The notes under the pieces were generated by a model. It worked only from the letters and a program-made list of their open reading frames with translations. It had not been told where the DNA came from and searched no databases. Below, one piece after another: positions 29,662 through 38,098 of a DNA stretch of 64,000 bases. Position 1 is the first letter of the stretch. Each line of letters begins with the position of its first letter. Origin of the DNA: an uncultured Bacteroidales bacterium (GTDB lineage: Bacteria; Bacteroidota; Bacteroidia; Bacteroidales; Paludibacteraceae); assembly GCA_946406195.1 (NCBI GenBank), contig CAMJJT010000004.1:1-64000 (forward strand), given 5' to 3'. Made by a program: the position numbers and the translations under genes.

Positions 29662-31252
29662 AGCCCATTATGTCATATGTTTTGTTTCCGCGGCGGATGA
29701 TAATCCTGCCGTTACGTAATTCTTTTCTGGTCTTTTCGTCATTCGTGGGCACTTTCTCTACGTCCTCCGGAAGCGGTGCTCCCCTGTAACTGAAACGGAT
29801 TATGCCATCCGTTCCTGAACGGGTGATGTCGGTTATCTCGTGTCCTTGCAAGCCCGTCCACTCGTTGACCGTCCCTGCGGGAAAGGCGTCTGAGGCTCTG
29901 CCGATGTAGGTTGTATTCGCTTTCGCTTCCAAGATATCAACGCCCATCTTTTGCTCGGAGCAGTTCACCTGATTGGTTCTCCACCGAGAGCGGTTAAAAG
30001 AGATCTTAGTAATCAGCATCCCTTCTCCCGGAAGGTGCTGGTCCCAACCCTCCCGTTTGCGGTCTTCCAGCAGGTAGAACGTCGCGGGGCTTGGAGCCGA
30101 GCCGACGAGGTTATGCCAGTTAGTGGAACTGATCAGCAGCGACTCCCCCTCTCCTTCATTGATGGGACGCAGGGTGACGTACTCCGGATCGGTCAAAATA
30201 CGCGGCTTTAACCATCCCATATAGAAACGCTCGTACGCCGAATAAGCGGGCGGTGTATTACCATCGTTGTTATACGAACCCTGATCCATAATGTCCCAAT
30301 TACACAACGTGTGCAGACCAATCAACTCTTCGTTGTTCTCATACATATCCGGCAAACCGAGTACATGGCTGAACTCATGACAGATAGTACCGACACCTTC
30401 GTATAACTTACTATTGAAATCGAGTTCGTTGCTGCACGCGTAATGACCGATATATTTCCCGTCGTGACGGTAATAATAGTAACTCATGTCCGATTGATGA
30501 GGCCAAATAGTACCTTCCGGACCTCCATCCGCCTCACCGAATCCGGCATAAAGGACATACACAAGATCTACATATCCGTCATTGTTACTGTCGTACTGCC
30601 GGAAATCTATTCCCTCTGAGTCGGCTTTGTCGCACGCATCCTTGATCATCTCATATACGTTCGCATCTTTCCCGTAATCGGTGTTCTGACCATAATAAGA
30701 GGCGTTTTGGCTCAGTTCCAGAGGACCTACTACATCAAAAACGGGATTGTACTGACCGTAACTCTGGTCGTGGAAATACTGCTGTACGCTTCCGGAAGAA
30801 GTAATATGCGTGAAATAGGTCCAAGCTCCCGTATTGACTTTCACCATATAGTCACGCGTGTAATGAGTTCCGTTCAGCATGCTGTCGATTGTATCTTTGG
30901 GAGTGCTGAATTTGGTGTCTGCAAAATTCACCAGCAGTACTAACACTCGTGGCACCAAGTAGGGCGTATCGCCTATAGACTCTTCGTGTAGAGGTGCCCG
31001 ATGAGGCTTCATAGCTTGTGCCCCTTCTATTCGTGCGCGTTTCTCTGCTTCCGTCATGGGTTTCAGTCTCTTTTCCTCCAACCATTGACCGGTTTGGTCC
31101 GTCATGTAGTGGAAATACTCGTTGCCGTGCAGGTACACGATTTTCTCGGTCCCGTCGTCCGCGGTGCGTATAATCGGTCCGTGGTATGCAGGAACAGCCG
31201 TCGCTGTCATAGCGAAAGCAAGTAAAAAGAATATGGGAAACAGTTTCTTCAT
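29642..31252 (-). CDS. M6-family secreted metalloprotease with own propeptide-like domain
   Basis: HExxH motif (GTICHEFSHVLGLPDMYEN), signal peptide, N-terminal VPAYHGPIIRTADDGTEKIVYLHGNEYFHYMTDQTGQW, tail RNGRIIIRRGNKTYDIMG. Confidence 0.92.
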   Translation of the reverse strand: MKKLFPIFFLLAFAMTATAVPAYHGPIIRTADDGTEKIVYLHGNEYFHYMTDQTGQWLEEKRLKPMTEAEKRARIEGAQAMKPHRAPLHEESIGDTPYLVPRVLVLLVNFADTKFSTPKDTIDSMLNGTHYTRDYMVKVNTGAWTYFTHITSSGSVQQYFHDQSYGQYNPVFDVVGPLELSQNASYYGQNTDYGKDANVYEMIKDACDKADSEGIDFRQYDSNNDGYVDLVYVLYAGFGEADGGPEGTIWPHQSDMSYYYYRHDGKYIGHYACSNELDFNSKLYEGVGTICHEFSHVLGLPDMYENNEELIGLHTLCNWDIMDQGSYNNDGNTPPAYSAYERFYMGWLKPRILTDPEYVTLRPINEGEGESLLISSTNWHNLVGSAPSPATFYLLEDRKREGWDQHLPGEGMLITKISFNRSRWRTNQVNCSEQKMGVDILEAKANTTYIGRASDAFPAGTVNEWTGLQGHEITDITRSGTDGIIRFSYRGAPLPEDVEKVPTNDEKTRKELRNGRIIIRRGNKTYDIMGYENNQL

Positions 31253-31597
31253 TTAGATGGCTTTTTTGATGCCATGTTTATTCAACCACCGTTTGGCATA
31301 TTTAGAACGGTCTTCTTCGTTGCGCGCCTTGCGCCAATGACAAACGGTTTTCCCTTTGCAATTCGTCCGGGCGTACTTCAGCCAGCCTTTCTTGTCCTCT
31401 TTGATCTGCCATCCGTCTGTGGTCATGGTCCAATGCATATGTTCGTCACCGCGTTTGTAGATCCGCAAGACATATCCATCCGGTTGTTTCCACTCCATCA
31501 CACCGCGATAAGCCGGTACGCGTGCCGGACCTTCAGCCCAAAGCCCACTACTCAACAAACCCATTAGGGCTAGTACTATAATCTTCTTCATAATCAA
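31253..31597 (-). CDS. Stand-alone M6-propeptide-like secreted protein (candidate inhibitor or chaperone)
   Basis: Signal peptide then VPAYRGVMEWKQPDGYVLRIYKRGDEHMHWTMTTDGWQIKEDKKGW, colinear with the N-terminal domains of the three M6 proteases in the window; stop abuts the M6 start (TAAATG). Confidence 0.75.
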   Translation of the reverse strand: MIMKKIIVLALMGLLSSGLWAEGPARVPAYRGVMEWKQPDGYVLRIYKRGDEHMHWTMTTDGWQIKEDKKGWLKYARTNCKGKTVCHWRKARNEEDRSKYAKRWLNKHGIKKAI

Positions 31598-31613
31598 TTT
31601 ATGTTTTATATTC

Positions 31614-32378
31614 TTATCCTTTCAGCGCTGCGGCCTTTACCTTTTTGAACAAGTCGCTGGCAAAGACAAAATCGTTGAGCGCCTCATTGTTACTTGTGAT
31701 GATCTCATGCCGGCTACCTTGCCATTCTTTCTTGCCGTTCTTGAGGAAGAGGATGTTATCGCCGATTTCCATGATTGAGTTCATGTCATGGCTGTTGACG
31801 ATCGTACAGATGTTGTACTCGCGCGTTATATCTTGTATGAGAGCGTCGATCACTAAACTTGTTTTCGGGTCCAGACCCGAGTTGGGTTCGTCGCAGAAGA
31901 GGTATTTAGGCTCCAAAACGATTGCCCGAGCGATGGCTACACGTTTCTGCTGACCACCACTGATCTCGCTTGGCATGAGGTTCCACACTCTTTCCGGCAT
32001 CTCCACACGCCGCAAGCAGAACTCTGCGCGTTTCTGTATCTCTTCGCGGCTCTTTTGGCTGAACATCTCCATCGGAAAGAGCACGTTCTCCATTACCGTC
32101 ATCGAGTCAAACAGCGCGCTTCCTTGGAACAGCATACCCACCTCGCGATGGAGCATTCTTATATCATTGCTGCCCATCAATGCCAAGTCTCTGCCGTCAT
32201 AGAGGATCTGTCCGCTATCCACGGTGTGCAAGCCGATGAGGCTTTTCATCAGAACGGTCTTGCCGGAACCGGATTGACCGATGATCATGTTCACCTGTCC
32301 GTCATGCATCTCCGTGCTGACATGGTTCAGCACAACATTCCCGTCAAACGATTTTACTATATCTTTTACTTCAATCAT
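31614..32378 (-). CDS. mlaF: Mla-type ABC transporter ATP-binding protein
   Basis: Walker A GQSGSGKTV, ISGGQQKRVAIARAIV, adjacent MlaE-like permease. Confidence 0.88.
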   Translation of the reverse strand: MIEVKDIVKSFDGNVVLNHVSTEMHDGQVNMIIGQSGSGKTVLMKSLIGLHTVDSGQILYDGRDLALMGSNDIRMLHREVGMLFQGSALFDSMTVMENVLFPMEMFSQKSREEIQKRAEFCLRRVEMPERVWNLMPSEISGGQQKRVAIARAIVLEPKYLFCDEPNSGLDPKTSLVIDALIQDITREYNICTIVNSHDMNSIMEIGDNILFLKNGKKEWQGSRHEIITSNNEALNDFVFASDLFKKVKAAALKG

Positions 32379-33112
32379 AGTAGCAATTTACTTAAAATGA
32401 GGTCGAGGAAGAGGATCATGATGTTAGAGTTTACTACTGCATTTGTGCTGGCACGTCCAACATCGAGGGCACCTCCGCGGACGAAATAGCCGTAATAACT
32501 GCTCATGCTGGTGATCACGAACGCAAACACCAGACTCTTGATAATCCCATACCAAACGAAATAGGGGTTGAACGCATATTGTATGCCCACTAAATAATCA
32601 TGCACCGTGATAATATCCGTGAAGGCGCCAACCGCCCATCCACCTAACAGACCGACTGCCGTGGAGATGATTACCAACATCGGCATCATCGTTACGAAGG
32701 CTAATATCTTCGGGAGAATCAGATAATTGGCGCTATTCACACCCATGATCTCCATGGCGTCGATCTGCTCCGTGATACGCATTGTGCCTATTTCCGAAGC
32801 AATGTTACTGCCCACTTTGCCGGCGAGAATGAGACACAAGATCGTGCTGGAGAACTCCAGTAAGAGGGTCTCGCGTGTCAGCAGACCTGTTGTGTAAGTC
32901 GGCAGCAAGGGGTTTTCCGTGTTTGTCTTCGCTTGAATGGTCAGAATAGCACCGATAAAAACAGAGATGATCAGTACAATCGGCAAGCTCTGCAAGCCCT
33001 GTTTTTCCAGCTCCCTGCTGTACTGACGCCAAAACATCCGCTGTCTGTCCGGCATCCTCAGCACTTTGCCCATTAAGAGGGTATATTCTCCTATGTGTTG
33101 TAATATATGCAT
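32375..33112 (-). CDS. mlaE: Mla-type ABC transporter permease (start revised from 33187 because the promoter lies at 33136-33167)
   Basis: ..SLPIVLIISVFIGAILTIQAKTN..ETLLLEFSSTILCLILAGKVGSNIASEIGTMRITEQIDAMEIMGVNS.. Confidence 0.88.
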   Translation of the reverse strand: MHILQHIGEYTLLMGKVLRMPDRQRMFWRQYSRELEKQGLQSLPIVLIISVFIGAILTIQAKTNTENPLLPTYTTGLLTRETLLLEFSSTILCLILAGKVGSNIASEIGTMRITEQIDAMEIMGVNSANYLILPKILAFVTMMPMLVIISTAVGLLGGWAVGAFTDIITVHDYLVGIQYAFNPYFVWYGIIKSLVFAFVITSMSSYYGYFVRGGALDVGRASTNAVVNSNIMILFLDLILSKLLL

Positions 33113-33135
33113 ATGACCGCAAATTAAAATTCGCG

Positions 33136-33167
33136 CAAAGGTACTACAAATTTTGCATATATGCAAA
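33136..33167 (-). promoter_or_regulatory. Promoter of the mlaE-mlaF block
   Basis: Minus strand TTTGCATATATG...TACCTTTG, 20-nt spacer; TTTGCATATATGCAAA palindrome (33152-33167). Confidence 0.75.
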
Positions 33168-33213
33168 TATTCAAGTGTTTTTTTCAAAAAACTGATAGTT
33201 TATTCTTCAAAAA

Positions 33214-33245
33214 TTTGCATATATGAAATTTTTTTTGTACCTTTG
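33214..33245 (+). promoter_or_regulatory. Divergent promoter driving a candidate ncRNA or leader
   Basis: TTTGCATATATG...TACCTTTG, 20-nt spacer; no listed ORF downstream on this strand. Confidence 0.7.
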
Positions 33246-33249
33246 CAGG

Positions 33250-33393
33250 GTGAAAGAAGGAGCTAAAATTCCGAATAATTCTTGGGCTATTTTCTGCCCA
33301 AAATCAGCCTGACGTAAGCCTAACGACCCACTAATCACACACTAATCACCCACTAATCACCCACTCGAAGTGTGTTTTAACACTGTTTTTTTT
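33250..33393 (+). ncRNA. Candidate small RNA with internal hairpin, 11-nt x3 repeat and intrinsic terminator
   Basis: TTGGGC-TATTTTCT-GCCCAA hairpin; ACTAATCAC(A/C)C x3 at 33330-33362; AGTGT-GTTTTA-ACACT-G-TTTTTTTT. Confidence 0.5.
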
Positions 33394-33422
33394 CAGGGAA
33401 AGACCTGTTTGTGATATCGACA

Positions 33423-33456
33423 AAAAACAGCCCCGCAGGATTTGCGGAGCTGTTTT
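33423..33456. terminator. Bidirectional terminator
   Basis: AAAACAGC-CCCGCA..TGCGGA-GCTGTTTT with A- and T-tracts. Confidence 0.75.
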
Positions 33457-33483
33457 ATTATTGCGCATTAAGGCGCGGAGTAT

Positions 33484-33535
33484 ATTCGTACTCGTTATTC
33501 GTACTCGTTATTCGGGCTCGTTATGCGAGTACGTT
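33484..33535. repeat. 13-nt tandem repeat overlapping the stop codon of the minus-strand gene
   Basis: ATTCGTACTCGTT x2, ATTCGGGCTCGTT, ATGCGAGTACGTT. Confidence 0.9.
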
Positions 33536-35897
33536 ATTTCACTACTGCGCCCTGAGCGTCGAACAGTTTGTCGCCCTTCTTGATGAGCAGTTGGCCGTTC
33601 AGGATAACTTTCACAGCCTGTTTGCTTGCATCTATGTTCTCGAAGCCCTCTGTGGATGAGAAGGAAGCGGTGATCGTTACATCCTCTTCCGGCATTTCGA
33701 ACGAATAAACGCCCTCAACTGCATTCAGAGAAACATTGTTTACCTTGACATCGGCAATCTTGTATCCCTCTGCCGGAGTAACAGTCAGCGTAACGATCTC
33801 GCCCTTAGCAGCTTGAGCCTTGTCAGCCGTTACGGAACCGTTCTGCATCTCAGCGATGGTGATATTGTACTCGGTTACGATAACCGGTTCGTCCTCTACG
33901 AAAGTAGCGGTGATGGTTACTTCCTCTGCCAGCATGATGAATGAGTAAACGCCTTCATTTTCGTTGAGCGATATGTCGTTGACTTTAACATCATTGATCT
34001 TGTATCCCTCTGCCGGAGAAACGGTGAGGGTAACGAGTTCACCTTCAGCAGCTTTCTGTTTGTCAGCTGTTACGGATCCGTTCTGCATTTCAGCGATGGT
34101 GATGTTGTACTCAACAACCGGAAGGCGTTCGAAGGTAGCGGAAACGGTAACTTCCTTAGCCGGCATCTCGAACGAATATACATTCTCCACTGCGTTCAGC
34201 GAAACACCGTCCACCTGAACATCAGAAACCTTGTAACCTTCCGCCGGAGTTGCAGTCAGCGTCACGGTCTCATTCGGGAAAGCGATCGTCCAGCCTTCTA
34301 CCTTACCATTCTCAGTCTCAGCATAGTTAATCGGGTACATCCAAGTAACGAGCGGCTCGTCAATCATGATCTGTTTGATAACAACGGTCTTGTCGGAAGT
34401 GGTCTGGAGCTTAACGAGTGTCTCCACCATGATCGGGAACTGCAGTTCAGCTATCTTATTATTAGTCGGAGCCAAACGCAGCGTATCACCACCGGCGATT
34501 GCCAAAACGGTCTCTGCTACATAACCGAACTTGATACGGATGGTAGTACCCGGCAGTACGTTGCAAGCGAGGTAGCCGCCTTGTTTCTTGATCTTCAGAC
34601 CGAGATACGGTTCGTTACGAGCTGCGCCCTTTTCGTTGTTGAGCGAATCCAGAGCGTCGATATTTTTGTAATCGTAGAAGTTAGCAGCCAAAGCGGACTT
34701 AACATTATAACTCTTACCGTTATTTATAACCATTCCCTCGAAATCAATCGATTTAGCGAATGCCTTATCGAAATCAGCGTAGAAAGACGTATCCGAATTA
34801 ACTACCACCTGACTCAAATCTACCGTCTCAAGATAATCGGAGTCATACCAACCGTTGAAGGTAGCCAGCGGCATTACCTCGTATTGTGCATACTCAGCGG
34901 GGTGACCGCCAGCTGCAACTACCTCGGTACCTAACACACTTTCATCCTCAAACTTATAGGTAACGGTGTAAGCAGTAGCTCTCGGCATAGTAATCAAATA
35001 GGTATCATCGCCAAGGGTGATGTTTGCAGCCCACTTATCCAAACCAAGCGCCTCTGCAACAACCTCTACATCTACGTCAGACTCTTTGGTGCTTTCATCA
35101 TCATAAGTGATAACTACATGCTTGGTGAAAGTAACCGTCGGAGCGGTAGTATATGCGTTAAGCACTTCAACCGATTTTGTATCAATTAACTCACTGAGGA
35201 AATTTGGATCCAGAGCCACGCCGTTAATCTTTGCATTCGTCAAAGTCTCTACCGTCGAAACGATGGTCTTGGTGACTGTTTTGAAGCCAATTGCGCAATA
35301 TGTACTATTACCTTCACTTGTGCCTTTGGAGCCACCTTTGATTTGTTTTACAACAACCAAATACTCTTTGTCAGCATACAAATTGGAAATAGAGATAACA
35401 GTGTTCTCATTTTTCTCCATAGTCGCTGATTGTGCAGGAGTCTCGGCCGGCTCACCATCCGTTAATTCATAGGCAGCTAACGAAATGGTACGTTTTCCGT
35501 CAGAACCACTTTTCGCTAAAACAGCAACATCTGTAGTGTTGGTGATTCGATAGTAGTAAGCTCCTTTTTGATCGCTTGTGCCCTCTGCGTCACGCAAAGT
35601 AGCTGCCTTTCCGTCGTTTTGTGTCCACGCTGACTGCGCAGGGATAGGATCAATAGCATTCCAACTTGCACTTGTGCTTGCACCTTTGTCTGTTGCAGCC
35701 CATGTTTGTGCAGCAGACTGGTAAATCTCGTACGGAGAGAAGCAAACCCAATCTCCGTTGACAACTGATGCCGGAGCATACTTGCCTGCCCAACCTTCGG
35801 TCGGAACATCTGTCGGATCCAATGTAGTAGCAGGGACTACTGCCCACAAGCTGAAGCTTGCTAATACGGCAGCGGCTAATGTGAATAATTTTCTCAT
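33534..35897 (-). CDS. Secreted protein with three tandem 'NITIAEMQNGSVTADK..EGYKI.DVKVN..SLN..EGVYSF.M..E.VTITA.F' repeats and short sorting-like tail
   Basis: Signal peptide, about 73-aa internal repeats, C-terminal VKVILNGQLLIKKGDKLFDAQGAVVK. Confidence 0.85.
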   Translation of the reverse strand: MRKLFTLAAAVLASFSLWAVVPATTLDPTDVPTEGWAGKYAPASVVNGDWVCFSPYEIYQSAAQTWAATDKGASTSASWNAIDPIPAQSAWTQNDGKAATLRDAEGTSDQKGAYYYRITNTTDVAVLAKSGSDGKRTISLAAYELTDGEPAETPAQSATMEKNENTVISISNLYADKEYLVVVKQIKGGSKGTSEGNSTYCAIGFKTVTKTIVSTVETLTNAKINGVALDPNFLSELIDTKSVEVLNAYTTAPTVTFTKHVVITYDDESTKESDVDVEVVAEALGLDKWAANITLGDDTYLITMPRATAYTVTYKFEDESVLGTEVVAAGGHPAEYAQYEVMPLATFNGWYDSDYLETVDLSQVVVNSDTSFYADFDKAFAKSIDFEGMVINNGKSYNVKSALAANFYDYKNIDALDSLNNEKGAARNEPYLGLKIKKQGGYLACNVLPGTTIRIKFGYVAETVLAIAGGDTLRLAPTNNKIAELQFPIMVETLVKLQTTSDKTVVIKQIMIDEPLVTWMYPINYAETENGKVEGWTIAFPNETVTLTATPAEGYKVSDVQVDGVSLNAVENVYSFEMPAKEVTVSATFERLPVVEYNITIAEMQNGSVTADKQKAAEGELVTLTVSPAEGYKINDVKVNDISLNENEGVYSFIMLAEEVTITATFVEDEPVIVTEYNITIAEMQNGSVTADKAQAAKGEIVTLTVTPAEGYKIADVKVNNVSLNAVEGVYSFEMPEEDVTITASFSSTEGFENIDASKQAVKVILNGQLLIKKGDKLFDAQGAVVK

Positions 35898-35973
35898 GTG
35901 TTTTTGTGTTTTTAGTTAAACGAAAAAATTGGTTTTATTGTGTTTTGCTATATACATTTTGCAAAATCGGGTA

Positions 35974-36005
35974 CAAAAGTACAGATTTTCGCGCATATAT
36001 GCAAA
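35974..36005 (-). promoter_or_regulatory. Promoter of the repeat-containing secreted protein
   Basis: Minus strand TTTGCATATATG...TACTTTTG, 20-nt spacer. Confidence 0.7.
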
Positions 36006-36171
36006 TAAAAATAATGAGTAATGTCATTTTTCTGCTAAAAACGTCAATTTTTACACATTTTGCACCTGTAATCCCTTTCGTTCTTTTCTGTAGAATGGTT
36101 GTTCTATTTGTCGGATCCTTTTCTTAAAAAGCGTCCGTTTGTTATGAAAAATGCTTTTTTCTTTGAAAAAA

Positions 36172-36203
36172 TTTGTCTATCTCAAAAAAAAGAAGTATCT
36201 TTG
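36172..36203 (+). promoter_or_regulatory. Promoter of M6 protease gene
   Basis: TTTG-N20-TATCTTTG; lies inside the ORF-track call, so the true start is downstream. Confidence 0.75.
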
Positions 36204-36247
36204 CACACTTTTTGTGTATATGTTGTTGTACTTTTAAATGTAAAACT

Positions 36248-38065
36248 ATGCGTCGATTAGGATTAATAGTGATTTTGATGGTTTGTGTTGTGTGTCTCTT
36301 TGCCGCTCCGGCGCGCAGAGGATGGATGACGCGTACGCTGTCGGATGGTACTTCCGTTGAAGTGCAACAGGTAGGCGATGAGTATTATCACTGTATGGTG
36401 ACCCGTGAGGGGAAGATGGTGACGAAGAAGAATGGGGAATATGTGATAAGTGATGAAGCTGCTCCAACGGTAGAGGAGATTGCGCGGATTCGTGCCCGCC
36501 GTGCACCGCAAGAGGTAGGAAAAAAGAACCTTGCCCCGAGAGGATTGGTGGTGCTCGCTGCCTTTCAGGATAAGCCTTATCTGGAAGGGAACGACAGCGT
36601 AGGAATGTGGGAAATGATGAATAAGCCCGGCTATGATTATGAGGCGGCTACAGGCTCTGCCCGCGATTATTTTATCGCCCAGTCGGATAGTCAGTATATG
36701 CCCATATTTGATGTGGCAGGACCTGTGAAACTTCCCCAAAACCGCGCGTATTATGGAGGGAATACGTCCAGTAAAGAAGGCACAGACGCCAATCCCCAGC
36801 AGATGATCATCGATGCCTGCAAAATGGTAGATGACGTAGTGGATTTCTCGCTGTACGACACTGATAACAACGGCGAGGTGGATTTCGTCTATGTCATCTA
36901 CGCCGGAATAGGGGAGAATGATATTAACGGAGAGGAGAATGCTGTTTGGGCGCATAATTTTTCCGTTGCTTCGAAAGGTTGCTATTTGGATGGCAAGAAA
37001 TTAGGCAATTATGCCTGCTCGGGAGAGCTCGATGGCGTAACCCAAGGGCGAAACGGCATCGGGGTGATTTGTCATGAGTTCGGACATGTGATCGGACTGC
37101 CGGATTATTATGACACGAAGTACGGAACTAATTATGATAATTGGCTCACTCCCAATTATTGGTCAATCATGGATCAGGGATGTTATAATAACGGCGCCAA
37201 GACACCGCCCGCCTATTCTATTTTTGACAAGTATTTCTTCGGATGGGCTACTCCTAAACTCTTGGCAAAAGACGAGCAGCGGAATATAACCATCGGAACG
37301 GGTTATGACGATGCCTACCAGATCACGGGAGGAACGGCACTGAAACCCTATACCGTTACCGATACCACTTTTTATATCGAGAACAGGCAACAGACGGGAT
37401 GGGATGAGTACTTGCCAAGTCATGGAATGTTGGTATGGCGAGTGGTGTATAATGATTACGCATGGAATAATAATATTCCTAACAACGTAGCCTACAAGCC
37501 TCGTTATACGATTCTTTCTGCCGTTCCGGGAGACATCGGAAAGGAAGACGGTAGTGCGATGAATAATCCTTTCCCGGGAACGGGGAATGTGACGACGTTT
37601 ACTCCGTTTGAAGGCTGCGCACTGACCGCGATTACTGAGAAGGATGGAGTAATTACCTTCAAATTCAATGGGGGAAAACAGAGCTGTTCGTACGAGGTGA
37701 TCAGCGATTATTGTGTCGTTTCGTCGGAGGAGGGAACACTTCAGACAAGCGATTCGTTAGAGCTCTCCATTTTGCCCGAAGAAGGGTATGTTTTAGAGCC
37801 CGATTGCTGGGCAGTGGAGATGGGAAAAGATAATCCCTTGTTGGTCTATGGAGTGGATTATACGTATGATACCGAAACGGGTAGGTTCTTTATCGATTCG
37901 GTGACAGATGACGTAGTCATTTTGGTTGAAGGCAAAGAAGATACGAAAACCGGTTTGGAGGAAAAGCAGGCAGACCGGATGACCGGAAAGATCCTTCAAA
38001 ACGGTCAACTCGTGATCTTCCGTGGCGATAAGCGCTTCAACGCCCAAGGCATAGAAATACAGTAA
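36248..38065 (+). CDS. M6-family secreted metalloprotease (start revised from 36173 to 36248)
   Basis: MRRLGLIVILMVCVVCLFAAPARRGW signal peptide; GVICHEFGHVIGLPDYYDTKYG; tail KILQNGQLVIFRGDKRFNAQGIEIQ. Confidence 0.93.
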   Translation: MRRLGLIVILMVCVVCLFAAPARRGWMTRTLSDGTSVEVQQVGDEYYHCMVTREGKMVTKKNGEYVISDEAAPTVEEIARIRARRAPQEVGKKNLAPRGLVVLAAFQDKPYLEGNDSVGMWEMMNKPGYDYEAATGSARDYFIAQSDSQYMPIFDVAGPVKLPQNRAYYGGNTSSKEGTDANPQQMIIDACKMVDDVVDFSLYDTDNNGEVDFVYVIYAGIGENDINGEENAVWAHNFSVASKGCYLDGKKLGNYACSGELDGVTQGRNGIGVICHEFGHVIGLPDYYDTKYGTNYDNWLTPNYWSIMDQGCYNNGAKTPPAYSIFDKYFFGWATPKLLAKDEQRNITIGTGYDDAYQITGGTALKPYTVTDTTFYIENRQQTGWDEYLPSHGMLVWRVVYNDYAWNNNIPNNVAYKPRYTILSAVPGDIGKEDGSAMNNPFPGTGNVTTFTPFEGCALTAITEKDGVITFKFNGGKQSCSYEVISDYCVVSSEEGTLQTSDSLELSILPEEGYVLEPDCWAVEMGKDNPLLVYGVDYTYDTETGRFFIDSVTDDVVILVEGKEDTKTGLEEKQADRMTGKILQNGQLVIFRGDKRFNAQGIEIQ

Positions 38066-38098
38066 ATGTAAGTAAATATCAAAATCAAAATCACAATC

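Noticed and set aside
33113-33187. N-terminal extension of MlaE in the ORF track
   Set aside because: The promoter at 33136-33167 lies inside it; start at 33112 (MHILQHIGEYTLLMGK) fits better.
33330-33362. CRISPR-like array
   Set aside because: Only three 11-nt units with no spacers and no cas genes; simple tandem repeat in a candidate RNA.
36173-36247. N-terminal 25 residues of the ORF-track M6 call
   Set aside because: The promoter -33/-7 boxes (36172-36203) lie inside it, and a proper signal peptide begins at ATG 36248.
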